A DNA stretch of 64,000 bases from Polynucleobacter sp. 15G-AUS-farblos (GTDB lineage Bacteria; Pseudomonadota; Gammaproteobacteria; Burkholderiales; Burkholderiaceae): NCBI RefSeq assembly GCF_018882445.1, contig NZ_JACVOM010000001.1, positions 186,001-250,000 on the forward strand. The letters are read 5' to 3'. The notes beneath the pieces were generated by a model that saw only the letters and a program-made list of their open reading frames with translations, was not told the DNA's origin and did not search any database. Both the position numbers and the translations under genes were made by a program. Numbering within the stretch: the first letter of the stretch is position 1; each line of letters begins with the position of its first letter. Below are positions 1 through 7,698 of the stretch, piece after piece.

Positions 1-1233
1 GAGTTTGTTGAATCAAAACGCCATACTCCTTCTTTATCAGCGCAAGACGTAAAGCGGATGCTGGATGCTCAAGAGGATGTTGTCGTAGTAGATGTGCGTC
101 GCTTTGATGAGTACAACACGATGAGCATCCCAACTGGTATTAGCGTCCCGGGAGCAGAGTTGGTTCTACGCGTACCTGAACTAGCACCCAATCCTAAAAC
201 AAAAATTATTGTGAATTGCGCTGGTAGAACGCGTAGCATTATTGGTACGCAATCCCTCATCAATGCAGGCATTCCTAATGAAGTCAATGCATTGCGCAAT
301 GGCACTATAGGTTGGACACTTGCTGGACAAGAGCTTGATAAAGGTCAAACCCGCCGCTTTCCGGATGTCAGCAACAAAACTGCTGAAGAGGCTGCTGATC
401 GCGCAAGAAGCGTCGCCGATCGTGCAGGCGTGAAACGCGCTAGTCTTGCCGATGTCAAACTCTGGCAAGGCCAATCGGAACGAACCACCTACTTTTTTGA
501 CACTCGCACCCCCGAAGAGTATGAAGCTGGTCATCTACCAGGCTTTCGCTCCGTCCCCGGAGGTCAACTTGTGCAAGAAACAGAAATGACAGCGCCCGTT
601 CGAGGCGCGCGCATTGTGTTGGCTGATCCCAGTGGCGTCAGGGCAAATATGCCCGCCTCTTGGTTAGCCCAAATGGCATGGGATGTCTACGTATTGGATG
701 GTCTCAATGCAAGCGATCTCACGGAAAAAGGAACATGGAAACCACCATTACCCGTCCTTCCCAAAGTCAATCTAGTAGATGCCAATACACTTTCTGGCTG
801 GCTTAAAACGGATAGCAATACGATAGCAATTGATTTGAGTACCCATGCTAATTACATTAAAGGTCATATTCCAGGAAGCTGGTATGCCCTGCGCTCTCAA
901 CTAACTGAAGCCCTAAAGCAGATTCCACAAGTCGATCGCTACGTTCTGACGAGCAATCCAAGTGAGCTTGCATACTTTGCGGCTCATGAACTGGAAAAAC
1001 TGACTAAGGCCGAAGTGTATGTCTTAGATGGTGGTACCCAAGCATGGGTCAAGAGTGGATTGGAACTAGAAAAAGGGGCTAGCCACTTAGCATCACCACC
1101 CCTAGATCGGTATAAGCGCCCATACGAAGGCACTAGCGTTGATCCGAAAGCAATGCAAGCCTACTTGGATTGGGAATTTGGCTTAGTTGAACAACTGGGC
1201 AAGGATGGCACCCATCACTTTTGGGTTCTTTAA
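1..1233 (+). CDS. Multi-domain rhodanese-like protein (5' end outside window)
   Basis: The reading frame is already open at base 1, so the N-terminus lies outside the window; the first internal ATG is at 58. At least three rhodanese folds follow one another. The first visible one has an active-site loop with a cysteine (CAGRTRS, Cys codon near 217), as expected for a sulfurtransferase that moves sulfane sulfur through a persulfide. The second (ADPSGVRA) and third (TSNPSELA) have no cysteine at that place and are probably structural or regulatory. The family is known as multi-rhodanese proteins; the substrate is unknown. The stop overlaps the next gene's ATG (TAATG), suggesting translational coupling. 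Confidence 0.85.
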   Translation, partial: EFVESKRHTPSLSAQDVKRMLDAQEDVVVVDVRRFDEYNTMSIPTGISVPGAELVLRVPELAPNPKTKIIVNCAGRTRSIIGTQSLINAGIPNEVNALRNGTIGWTLAGQELDKGQTRRFPDVSNKTAEEAADRARSVADRAGVKRASLADVKLWQGQSERTTYFFDTRTPEEYEAGHLPGFRSVPGGQLVQETEMTAPVRGARIVLADPSGVRANMPASWLAQMAWDVYVLDGLNASDLTEKGTWKPPLPVLPKVNLVDANTLSGWLKTDSNTIAIDLSTHANYIKGHIPGSWYALRSQLTEALKQIPQVDRYVLTSNPSELAYFAAHELEKLTKAEVYVLDGGTQAWVKSGLELEKGASHLASPPLDRYKRPYEGTSVDPKAMQAYLDWEFGLVEQLGKDGTHHFWVL

Positions 1234-1544
1234 TGCATCTAAGTAAAATTGCAGTACGGTCATTTGCGCTGATACTTTCCTGCTGCGCTCTACTGGCCTG
1301 CGGGCGAGATAGCTACACCACATGGAACTGCCTCTCATCGGCAGGAGCCAAAAGCAAAATGGTGACTAAAAAAGCGCAGATGCAATTTCAGGAACAGCAG
1401 TTTGACTATTGTGGAAGCCTTGGTGAGCGTAGCTTCTTTTCCAAAGCCTGTCCTGCCAATATTCAAGATGCTGACTTTGTATTTACACCAGTATCGGGAT
1501 TGCTTCATGGCAATAGCCAGGATTATCAGTGCACTGCACTGTAA
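1233..1544 (+). CDS. Small putative lipoprotein, function unknown
   Basis: A protein of 103 residues starting at the ATG that overlaps the rhodanese stop. It opens with a basic, then hydrophobic segment ending in a lipobox (LLAC-G, lipidated Cys about residue 23), so it should be an outer- or inner-membrane-anchored periplasmic lipoprotein. The mature part has four further cysteines, which could form disulfides in the periplasm. I do not recognise a family. An in-frame TTG at 1221 gives four extra residues but sits inside the previous gene. It is probably co-transcribed with the rhodanese and the next small gene. Confidence 0.6.
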   Translation: MHLSKIAVRSFALILSCCALLACGRDSYTTWNCLSSAGAKSKMVTKKAQMQFQEQQFDYCGSLGERSFFSKACPANIQDADFVFTPVSGLLHGNSQDYQCTAL

Positions 1545-1548
1545 TACG

Positions 1549-1770
1549 ATGAATCGGATCAGTCCCAAGAAATTACTCTTAAGTAAATGGACGGCAGTAC
1601 AACCCATCGCCAAACAAAAACATTTTTTAGTGAGTAAATTGATCCTGCCAGAGGATCTGAGTCAGCCGATTGAATTCATTGAGATTGAGGCGGTCTATAG
1701 CAAGAAAACCAAGCAAATCCCCTGGAAAGAACTGCGAGACAGCAATCTATGGATTCAGGGTTGGAAATAA
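1549..1770 (+). CDS. TIGR02450-type Trp-rich small protein
   Basis: A 73-residue protein beginning MNRISPKKLLLSKWTAV and ending in LWIQGWK. Both ends match the TIGR02450 family of small tryptophan-containing bacterial proteins of unknown function. The frame extends upstream to 1402, but that stretch overlaps the lipoprotein gene and is not family-like, so I place the start at the ATG four bases after the lipoprotein stop. It is the last gene of the three-gene group and is followed by a hairpin. Confidence 0.75.
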   Translation: MNRISPKKLLLSKWTAVQPIAKQKHFLVSKLILPEDLSQPIEFIEIEAVYSKKTKQIPWKELRDSNLWIQGWK

Positions 1771-1773
1771 AAA

Positions 1774-1802
1774 AGCTGCCACTTATGGTTATAAGGGCAG
1801 CT
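1774..1802. terminator. Hairpin between convergent genes
   Basis: AGCTGCC (1774-1780) pairs with GGCAGCT (1796-1802), with an inner TTAT/ATAA pairing. It lies just after the Trp-rich gene stop and before the end of the convergent phasin-like gene, so it probably acts as a terminator in one or both directions. An A-run precedes it, giving a U-run on the minus-strand transcript. Confidence 0.6.
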
Positions 1803-1828
1803 GATTTGAAAAACGATTGACTTAAAGC

Positions 1829-2344
1829 TTATTTTTTTCCAGAAGACTTCTTCACCATCTCATCAAGATTCTTTTCAGCAGTCTCTGCTACTTGGTTCAC
1901 AATTTTTCGACCTTCTTGAAACATCTTTTGACCGGTCGTTGACATCTCATGCACTACCTTAGATATCTTGTCAGCATGGGATGGCATTTTATTTTCCGCA
2001 TCCTCCAACCAGGATACTAAAGAGCTACGTACTTGCTCAAGATGCTTTTCAGTTTCATCTGCAGCGCTCTCGCCAATATCCTTGAGAACAGACTTCACCT
2101 TCTTTTGATAGGTAGCAGCACGTTTAGCAGCTTCTTTTGCAGCATCGTCTTGTAAACCTTTTAATTTTTCCAAATCATTTTTAGCTGCAGATTTAGCGCT
2201 GTCTAGTGCGTTCTTCATGCCCCACTCCATCTCGGCAAGGTGATGAGCACTCAGATCTTTGGCTGCGTCTAATAGCTTATGGGAATAATCAAACAACTCT
2301 TTTGCCTTTTCTCGCTGCCACTTCTGCATATCTTTTGGGTCCAT
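1829..2344 (-). CDS. Phasin-like coiled-coil protein
   Basis: About 171 residues, almost entirely amphipathic helix, rich in Ala, Lys and Glu and ending in KKSSGKK. The length, lack of a signal peptide, helical make-up and basic Ser/Lys tail resemble phasins, the proteins that coat polyhydroxyalkanoate granules. This is a similarity of style; no catalytic motif is expected. A 3-hydroxybutyrate dehydrogenase elsewhere in the window fits a PHB-storing organism. I chose the ATG at 2344 because AGGAGAG lies six bases before it; a longer frame starts at 2398 without such a site. A stress or coiled-coil protein of another kind is possible. Confidence 0.65.
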   Translation of the reverse strand: MDPKDMQKWQREKAKELFDYSHKLLDAAKDLSAHHLAEMEWGMKNALDSAKSAAKNDLEKLKGLQDDAAKEAAKRAATYQKKVKSVLKDIGESAADETEKHLEQVRSSLVSWLEDAENKMPSHADKISKVVHEMSTTGQKMFQEGRKIVNQVAETAEKNLDEMVKKSSGKK

Positions 2345-2350
2345 TTCCAC

Positions 2351-2357
2351 TCTCCTA
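2351..2357 (-). promoter_or_regulatory. Ribosome binding site deciding the phasin-like start
   Basis: Read on the minus strand this is AGGAGAG, six bases upstream of the ATG at 2344. It favours this start over the upstream in-frame ATGs at 2362 and 2398. Confidence 0.65.
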
Positions 2358-2464
2358 TCCATTTGTTTCTGATTAATTGCACTACTATTTAAGTCCATTC
2401 TCTACTCTATACCCAAATTAGGGAACTGCCAATTCCCCCTCTTATCAGTATTAAAATAAAGGGT

Positions 2465-2854
2465 ATGAGTGAACGTCAAAACCTGTATGAGAGCATTGGG
2501 GGAGTCGATAAGGTCAATGAACTAGTGGACCGCTTTTACGACCTCATGGCCTTAGAACCCAGTTTGGCTGAATTACGCAATATGCATCCTCAAGATCTAT
2601 CGGACTCTAGAGAAAAACTGAAATTTTTTCTCACTGGATGGATGGGTGGACCTGATATCTACTCTCCGAAATATGGTCACCCGATGTTACGTGCCAGACA
2701 TCTTCCTTATAAAATAGGAATGAAAGAACGCAATCAATGGTTAGTTTGTATGTATCAAGCTATGGAAGATTGCGGCATTCATGAAGATGTTGGAAAGCAG
2801 CTAGAAGAATCTTTTTTCAATACGGCTGACTGGATGAGAAATCAGCCAAACTAG
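2465..2854 (+). CDS. Group II truncated haemoglobin
   Basis: A 129-residue globin of the 2-over-2 truncated type. Diagnostic features are the N-terminal YESIGG, the GWMGGP turn (58-63), the proximal haem histidine in RARHLPY (His79) and the tryptophan at position G8 (Trp92 in RNQWLVCM), which marks group II. These proteins bind O2 and detoxify NO or peroxide in the cytosol. It is divergent from the phasin-like gene and overlaps the convergent flavoprotein gene by four bases at a CTAG. A TAAAAT box ends only seven bases before the ATG, so the message may be nearly leaderless. Confidence 0.9.
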   Translation: MSERQNLYESIGGVDKVNELVDRFYDLMALEPSLAELRNMHPQDLSDSREKLKFFLTGWMGGPDIYSPKYGHPMLRARHLPYKIGMKERNQWLVCMYQAMEDCGIHEDVGKQLEESFFNTADWMRNQPN

Positions 2855-4071
2855 CCAAGGGCCTGAGCACAGGCAAAACCGCTCGCCCAAGCCCATTGAA
2901 AATTGTGCCCTCCTAAATGGCCCGTTACATCAACGCACTCGCCAATAAAGAATAGACCGGAATGTTTGCGAGACATCATTGTTTGACCATCTAGCTCTTT
3001 TGTATCAACGCCGCCAAGCATAACTTCGGCCTTCTTCCAACCCAAAGTTCCTGCTGGCTTGACGGACCAATTCGTTAGCAATTCTTTTAAAGCCTGACGA
3101 TCTTTTTTAGAAACCTCAGCCCATTTGCGTCCCAGTAAATTTTTTTGTTCGGCAAAAGCTCTTGCAAGACGCTGGGGTAGTACGGATGCCAAAATTGTTT
3201 CCGTTAGCTTTAAGCGATTTTCTTCCTTATTAAATAACTCATCGCAATTAAAGCCTCCGGGGCGCTCAAGTGAACCTAGCCAATCCACATGAATGGGCTC
3301 ACCCTCAACCCAATAACTACTTGCTTGCAAGACAGCTGGCCCAGATAAGCCTTTATGCGTCAAAAGTAAATCCTCATTGAAGCGGCAGGCGCCATAACGA
3401 TCTCCTTTTGAACCAGAAGCAATGCGAACGGGAACGCTTAAACCTGCAAGCTCACTCAGATTGCCGAATGTATCGGCAGTGAACGATAGCGGCACTAGGG
3501 CTGGCCTAGGCTCAACGACTGCTAAGTCGAATTGTTTTGCGATATCCAAAGAATAGGCGCTTGCCCCAATTGCTGGTACTGGTAAACCGCCTGTAGCCAT
3601 CACCACAGCCTTTGTGATTTCAATGCCATGATTTGTTTCAACACGCCATTGAGCATCTGCTTGAGAAATAGATTGAACTGAGACCGGATGACGAATAGTC
3701 ACACCGCCTTTTGCACATTCACTCATCAACATTTCAATAATTTGTTTTGCAGAGTCATCACAAAACAGTTGCCCCTGATGCTTCTCGTGATATCGAATCC
3801 CGTATTCGCTGACAAGTTGAATAAATTCTTTTGCTGGATATTTGGCTATGGCGCTTTTTACAAAATGGGGATTGAGCGATAAAAAATTGGCTGGGGTGCT
3901 GTGCATGTTCGTGAAATTGCAGCGGCCGCCGCCGCTAATACGGATCTTTTCACCCAAGATATCGGCATGATCGAGTACTAATATTTTTTTACCTAGTTGC
4001 CCAGCGACGCCAGCGCAAAACAGGCCAGCCGCGCCACCGCCAATAATGACGGCATCCCATATTTTGCTCAT
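2851..4071 (-). CDS. BaiN/YhiN (HI0933) family FAD-dependent oxidoreductase
   Basis: A 406-residue flavoprotein. The N-terminal dinucleotide fold is GGGAAG (residues 11-16) followed by the family mark GGGRCNFTN; the C-terminal FAD-contacting segment reads GECVDVTGHLGGHN. Members are widespread NAD(P)/FAD enzymes; BaiN acts on bile acids in gut bacteria, but the substrate of environmental YhiN proteins is unknown. It lies three bases downstream of the channel-like gene on the same strand, so the two may be co-transcribed. Full length, no lesions seen. Confidence 0.88.
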   Translation of the reverse strand: MSKIWDAVIIGGGAAGLFCAGVAGQLGKKILVLDHADILGEKIRISGGGRCNFTNMHSTPANFLSLNPHFVKSAIAKYPAKEFIQLVSEYGIRYHEKHQGQLFCDDSAKQIIEMLMSECAKGGVTIRHPVSVQSISQADAQWRVETNHGIEITKAVVMATGGLPVPAIGASAYSLDIAKQFDLAVVEPRPALVPLSFTADTFGNLSELAGLSVPVRIASGSKGDRYGACRFNEDLLLTHKGLSGPAVLQASSYWVEGEPIHVDWLGSLERPGGFNCDELFNKEENRLKLTETILASVLPQRLARAFAEQKNLLGRKWAEVSKKDRQALKELLTNWSVKPAGTLGWKKAEVMLGGVDTKELDGQTMMSRKHSGLFFIGECVDVTGHLGGHNFQWAWASGFACAQALG

Positions 4072-4074
4072 GGC

Positions 4075-4584
4075 TTAATGAAAGCGATCAATGATGTCAG
4101 AAGAAATCTTTAGTTTCTCCATATGCATCCTGGTATAGGCCTGCCGGAAATTTTTGGTCATGGAGATCATCGCCGAGGCAGTCCAAGCAAAGGCAAACAT
4201 CCCAGAAAACGCAATAATGACCGCTAACATCTTCCAACCATTAGGAAGTATGTCCTCCATAAATCCCATTGCAGTGTAAGTGCTACCAGCAAATAAAATA
4301 CTGTCACCTAGGTTAGGTAGGAGCTTAAATAGATACAAAGCAAAACCCCATATCACGATCTCAACAATATGGGTCATAAACAAAAGAAATACGCTGATGT
4401 AAAAACAGATACTGACAGAGGCAAATTTCTTTTCAGCTAGTAATAGATAGGATCTCACTTCATAGCGTTTAGCAATCTGCAAAAGTAAGACGCCATGAAA
4501 GATCATGACTACGATCAACATCAAAGCTCCCAATAGGTAGGCTGGAAGATCTAGTTCGGTGGCGAGAGTTTGGTGAATATTCAT
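4075..4584 (-). CDS. Ion-channel-like membrane protein with degenerate pore loop
   Basis: A 169-residue inner-membrane protein with hydrophobic segments at about 16-36, 56-88 and 117-140 and a basic cytoplasmic tail. Between the last two helices lies a short loop SILFAGSTYTAMGF (95-108), placed like the P-loop of two-TM potassium channels. The canonical selectivity filter (TxGYGD) is changed to TYTAMGF, followed by an acidic pair. It could be a non-selective or regulatory channel relative, or a protein that has lost conduction. It is not a full Kch with an RCK domain. It lies just upstream of the BaiN-like gene. Confidence 0.6.
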   Translation of the reverse strand: MNIHQTLATELDLPAYLLGALMLIVVMIFHGVLLLQIAKRYEVRSYLLLAEKKFASVSICFYISVFLLFMTHIVEIVIWGFALYLFKLLPNLGDSILFAGSTYTAMGFMEDILPNGWKMLAVIIAFSGMFAFAWTASAMISMTKNFRQAYTRMHMEKLKISSDIIDRFH

Positions 4585-4617
4585 AATCTTTAAAACTAAC
4601 GCTATTTTACAGGGGCA

Positions 4618-5475
4618 TTAAGCGAGCTGGTACCAGTCTCGAATGTACTTCCAGGCCTCCTCAGCAGTTTCTACAAAGTGCACCCCATGCATGTCAATTT
4701 CATCAATGACGCCGAACTCAATCATTTGCTTGAAATTCACCATTTCAGTCCAAAAGGCTTTGCCCACCAGAATAACTGGGAAGCGGTCAACCTTTTTGGT
4801 TTGCATCAGCGTTAATACTTCAAACAACTCATCAAATGATCCAAAGCCACCAGGGAAGGCAACTATCGCTCGAGCTCTCAACATAAAATGCATTTTTCGA
4901 AGAGCGAAGTAATGAAAGCGAAAACTTAAACCGGGGCTAATATAAGGATTGGGATGCTGCTCTCTAGGTAGACTGATATTAAATCCAATAGTTTGATCAC
5001 CAGCCTCAAATGCACCACGATTGGCAGCCTCCATAATTCCTGGGCCGCCACCAGTGCAGATGTATAACTTATTATTCCCCTGCTTTTGCGTAGCGTTGTA
5101 CTGGGCCACTAAACCGCCAAACTCTCTAGCTGATTCGTAATAACGACTGTGTAGCAGTGCTTTTTTTGCTTCCTCCATCTCCACTGGAGTGACAGCCTTT
5201 GCCTCTAGATCAAGGGCTCGCTCATAACTGACAAAACGGGTTGAGCCAAATACAGTAATGGTGTGCTCGATGCCATGTTCATTCAACAGAATTTCTGGCT
5301 TGAGTAACTCCAGCTCAAAGCGAATACCGATGGTTTCACGACGAGCAAGAAAAGCCTCATCATCAAATGCGAACTTATAGGAATCTATTGAACTTTCCTC
5401 AGAAATCTGGCTTTTTTTAATATCCAAAAAGTCAGTAATAGTCTGAGAATTATTTGTTGGGAGCTTGGACTTCAT
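4618..5475 (-). CDS. LOG-family nucleotide 5'-monophosphate nucleosidase (TIGR00730)
   Basis: A 285-residue Rossmann-fold protein. It carries the two LOG signatures, GGGPGIMEAANRGAFEAG and FPGGFGSFDELFE, which form the nucleotide site and supply the catalytic Arg/Glu. Characterised members hydrolyse the N-glycosidic bond of nucleoside monophosphates (cytokinin activation, or PpnN-like purine recycling). The roughly 100-residue extension before the Rossmann domain resembles the longer bacterial forms. It stands alone on the minus strand, with about 200 bases upstream. Confidence 0.85.
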   Translation of the reverse strand: MKSKLPTNNSQTITDFLDIKKSQISEESSIDSYKFAFDDEAFLARRETIGIRFELELLKPEILLNEHGIEHTITVFGSTRFVSYERALDLEAKAVTPVEMEEAKKALLHSRYYESAREFGGLVAQYNATQKQGNNKLYICTGGGPGIMEAANRGAFEAGDQTIGFNISLPREQHPNPYISPGLSFRFHYFALRKMHFMLRARAIVAFPGGFGSFDELFEVLTLMQTKKVDRFPVILVGKAFWTEMVNFKQMIEFGVIDEIDMHGVHFVETAEEAWKYIRDWYQLA

Positions 5476-5592
5476 GCTGCAACCTTTGGCGGAAAGAGTA
5501 ACTCCATATTACCTTTTGGACTGAGTAAGCCTAACTTCATCAACTTATATTGGGGAAACTAGTATTTATACCTATCCTTAACAAAATTCAAG

Positions 5593-5646
5593 TCTAGGGG
5601 GTTTTAGGGATATACCCCACCCTTATTAAGGTTTAAAATCCCTAGA
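5593..5646. repeat. Interrupted inverted repeat upstream of small membrane protein gene
   Basis: TCTAGGGGGTTTTA (5593-5606) is nearly complementary to TAAAATCCCTAGA (5634-5646), and the space between holds a smaller CCTT-ATT-AAGG hairpin. The right arm contains a TAAAAT box that could be a -10 element. It may be an operator or an mRNA 5' structure. Confidence 0.4.
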
Positions 5647-5672
5647 ATTTCAACCAAATCGAAGGAAAAGCA

Positions 5673-5876
5673 ATGAGCAACCGTTCAATCATCATCATGG
5701 TACTGGTTTTAATTAGTGCCACCGCCTATTTACTCATCAAAGGCGACGGCGACATTGATATGGGTGGCGAGAAGCATGGCGCTGAAGCTGCTCACATGGA
5801 AGAAGCTAAGAAAGATGCCCCTGCGGCGGCTCCAGCAGCCCCTGCTGCTGCACCAGCACCTGACGCTAAGAAGTAA
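5673..5876 (+). CDS. Small single-pass membrane protein with Ala/Pro-rich tail
   Basis: A 67-residue protein. Residues 5-22 form one hydrophobic helix without a clear signal-peptidase site, followed by an acidic/His-containing middle and an Ala-Pro repeat tail ending DAKK. It is probably anchored in the inner membrane with the tail in the periplasm. AAGGAAAAG lies just upstream of the ATG, and a strong terminator follows, so it appears to be a single-gene unit. I recognise no family. The tail resembles that of the exported Lys-rich protein at 8696-8965. Confidence 0.6.
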   Translation: MSNRSIIIMVLVLISATAYLLIKGDGDIDMGGEKHGAEAAHMEEAKKDAPAAAPAAPAAAPAPDAKK

Positions 5877-5894
5877 TTTTTCGCAATGAAAATG

Positions 5895-5920
5895 AAACCG
5901 CGGCTAGCCGCGGTTTTTTT
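5895..5920 (+). terminator. Strong intrinsic terminator
   Basis: AAACCGCGGC (5895-5904) pairs perfectly with GCCGCGGTTT (5907-5916), followed by a T-run to 5920. It ends the small membrane protein unit and makes the ATG at 5886, inside the hairpin, an unlikely start for the next gene. Confidence 0.9.
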
Positions 5921-5933
5921 ATATCATTTGCCC

Positions 5934-6731
5934 ATGAAAACTACGCTTACCCTACTCCTCCTTTTCTTTTCTCAAATAAGCTTCTCACAACCAATGAACC
6001 AAATTGACGCCAAAATGATTCAATCCTTTGCTCCTACCGGCACTTTGCGTGTTGGTATTAATTTAGGCAATCCCGTTTTGGCTGGACTTGATGCGGGCAC
6101 TCAAAAGCCAAAGGGAGTGACGATTGATATTGCAAATGAAATCGGTAAACGTGCTGGCATCCCAATTGAACTCGTTCCTTTTCAAACCGCTGGCTCTACA
6201 GTGGATGCCATTAAGACTGGCAAGATTGATCTCATCTTTGTAGCAATTGATCCCGTTCGAGGTGCAGATGTAAGCTACACACCGCCCTACATCCAGATTG
6301 AAGGTGCCTACATGGTCAAAGCCGATTCCAATCTCAAGGTAAATGAGTATGTGGATCGTTCTGGTGTAGAGATTGTGGTTGGTAAAGGAAGCGCATACGA
6401 TCTATTCCTCACCCGTGAAATTAAAAATGCCACCCTACTTCGTGCAGCCAGTTCACAAGCTGTAGTGGATGATTTTATGGCTGGTAAAGGAAATGTGGCT
6501 GCAGGAGTTAAACAACAGCTAGAAAGTGATGCCAAACGCTATAACGGTTTACGCATGCTTCCTGGACGATTCATGGTCATTAATCAGGCCATTGGCATTC
6601 CGAAGGCTAGACCTGAATTTGAAAAGACGACCATTTATTTGAGCGGCATCATTGCTGACTTAAAGTCATCAGGATTTGTAGCTGAATCTATGAAACGTCA
6701 TGGCATACAAGGCGCTAGAGTAGCCGAATAA
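5934..6731 (+). CDS. Family 3 periplasmic substrate-binding protein
   Basis: About 265 residues with a Sec signal peptide (MKTTLTLLLLFFSQISFSQ). The mature part follows the bacterial family 3 solute-binding pattern: an opening LRVGINLGNP strand, the KPKGVTIDIANEI segment that binds the ligand carboxylate, and VDAIKTGKIDLIF. Such proteins deliver polar amino acids or small acids to an ABC importer, or act as orphan sensors. No permease or ATPase gene is adjacent. The start at 5934 is preferred because the frame's earlier ATG lies inside the terminator hairpin. Confidence 0.8.
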   Translation: MKTTLTLLLLFFSQISFSQPMNQIDAKMIQSFAPTGTLRVGINLGNPVLAGLDAGTQKPKGVTIDIANEIGKRAGIPIELVPFQTAGSTVDAIKTGKIDLIFVAIDPVRGADVSYTPPYIQIEGAYMVKADSNLKVNEYVDRSGVEIVVGKGSAYDLFLTREIKNATLLRAASSQAVVDDFMAGKGNVAAGVKQQLESDAKRYNGLRMLPGRFMVINQAIGIPKARPEFEKTTIYLSGIIADLKSSGFVAESMKRHGIQGARVAE

Positions 6732-6807
6732 GTGACAAGGTTGAGTTAGCAAGAGTATCCAGCCTTACAATGATCTCAATCCCCTGGATTGGATCGATAC
6801 TGGCTAT

Positions 6808-7692
6808 ATGAGCACCTTACCCATCAAACTCAATGCACTTAAATTAGCTCAACGCTTAAAACGCGCTCCCGCTGAGCACAAGGGTGATGCCGGTAAAGTG
6901 ATTTTGGTCGGTGGTGCGCCTGGTATGGCAGGTGCGCTCTTATTAGCTGGCAACGCCTGTCTGTACTTAGGTGCTGGCTGGACCATTCTAGAAATGCTCG
7001 ACCCTACTTCGGCCCATGCCTACATGGATCATCCAGAATTGATGATTCGTCTTGCGGATCCCAAGATTAATTTCAGCGCTCAACAAAATAAAGCAGATAT
7101 CATCGCCATCGGTCCTGGGCTTGGAGTTTCTGCATTAGCTAAACATTTGCTTCACAATATCTTAAGCAGTACTCATGCGCCCATTGTTATTGATGCAGAT
7201 GCGATTAATTTAATTGCTAGTAATCAGGATCTTTTACAGGCACTTCAAAAACGCAATCAAGAGTATCCCGAGCAAACCGTACTCACACCGCATCCCGGTG
7301 AAGCCGCCAACTTATTACATAGCTCTGCAGTAGATGTGCAAGCCAATCGCGTTGACGCATTAGCGCAGTTAGTAGAGTTGACTCAATCCATCGTAGTACT
7401 CAAAGGCCAAAACACCTTAATTGCCTCACCAAATTACCAGCCGCTGCAGTGTGCAGAAGGTAATGCCGGCATGGGAACAGGTGGCATGGGTGATGTACTC
7501 ACAGGAAGTATTGCCGCGATTGCAGCCCAAGGACTTCGTCACCAACTGAATCTCTGGGAGGCAAGTGGGCTCGCTGTAGAACTTCATGCACGCGCTGCAG
7601 ATAGTCTGGTAAGTAAAGGTGTTGGGCCAATAGGCTTAACACCTTCTGAAGTCATCTTGGAGATGAGAAGCTTGTTAAATAGACTGTTATAA
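6808..7692 (+). CDS. nnrD: ADP/ATP-dependent NAD(P)H-hydrate dehydratase
   Basis: A 294-residue ribokinase-like enzyme that repairs hydrated NADH and NADPH using a nucleoside phosphate. The family signature NAGMGTGGMGDVLTGSIAA is present near residues 219-237, and GGAPGMAGALLLAGNA lies near the N-terminus. In many bacteria NnrD is fused to the epimerase NnrE; here it is a stand-alone dehydratase and no epimerase is nearby. It lies six bases upstream of the DMT transporter gene, so the two may share a transcript. Confidence 0.9.
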   Translation: MSTLPIKLNALKLAQRLKRAPAEHKGDAGKVILVGGAPGMAGALLLAGNACLYLGAGWTILEMLDPTSAHAYMDHPELMIRLADPKINFSAQQNKADIIAIGPGLGVSALAKHLLHNILSSTHAPIVIDADAINLIASNQDLLQALQKRNQEYPEQTVLTPHPGEAANLLHSSAVDVQANRVDALAQLVELTQSIVVLKGQNTLIASPNYQPLQCAEGNAGMGTGGMGDVLTGSIAAIAAQGLRHQLNLWEASGLAVELHARAADSLVSKGVGPIGLTPSEVILEMRSLLNRLL

Positions 7693-7698
7693 AACGGT

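Noticed and set aside
1402..1548. Upstream extension of the Trp-rich protein frame
   Set aside because: It lies inside the lipoprotein gene and does not resemble the TIGR02450 family, whose members start near MNRISPKK.
5886..5933. Earlier ATG for the family 3 binding protein
   Set aside because: It falls in the terminator hairpin and would put a charged stretch before the signal peptide.
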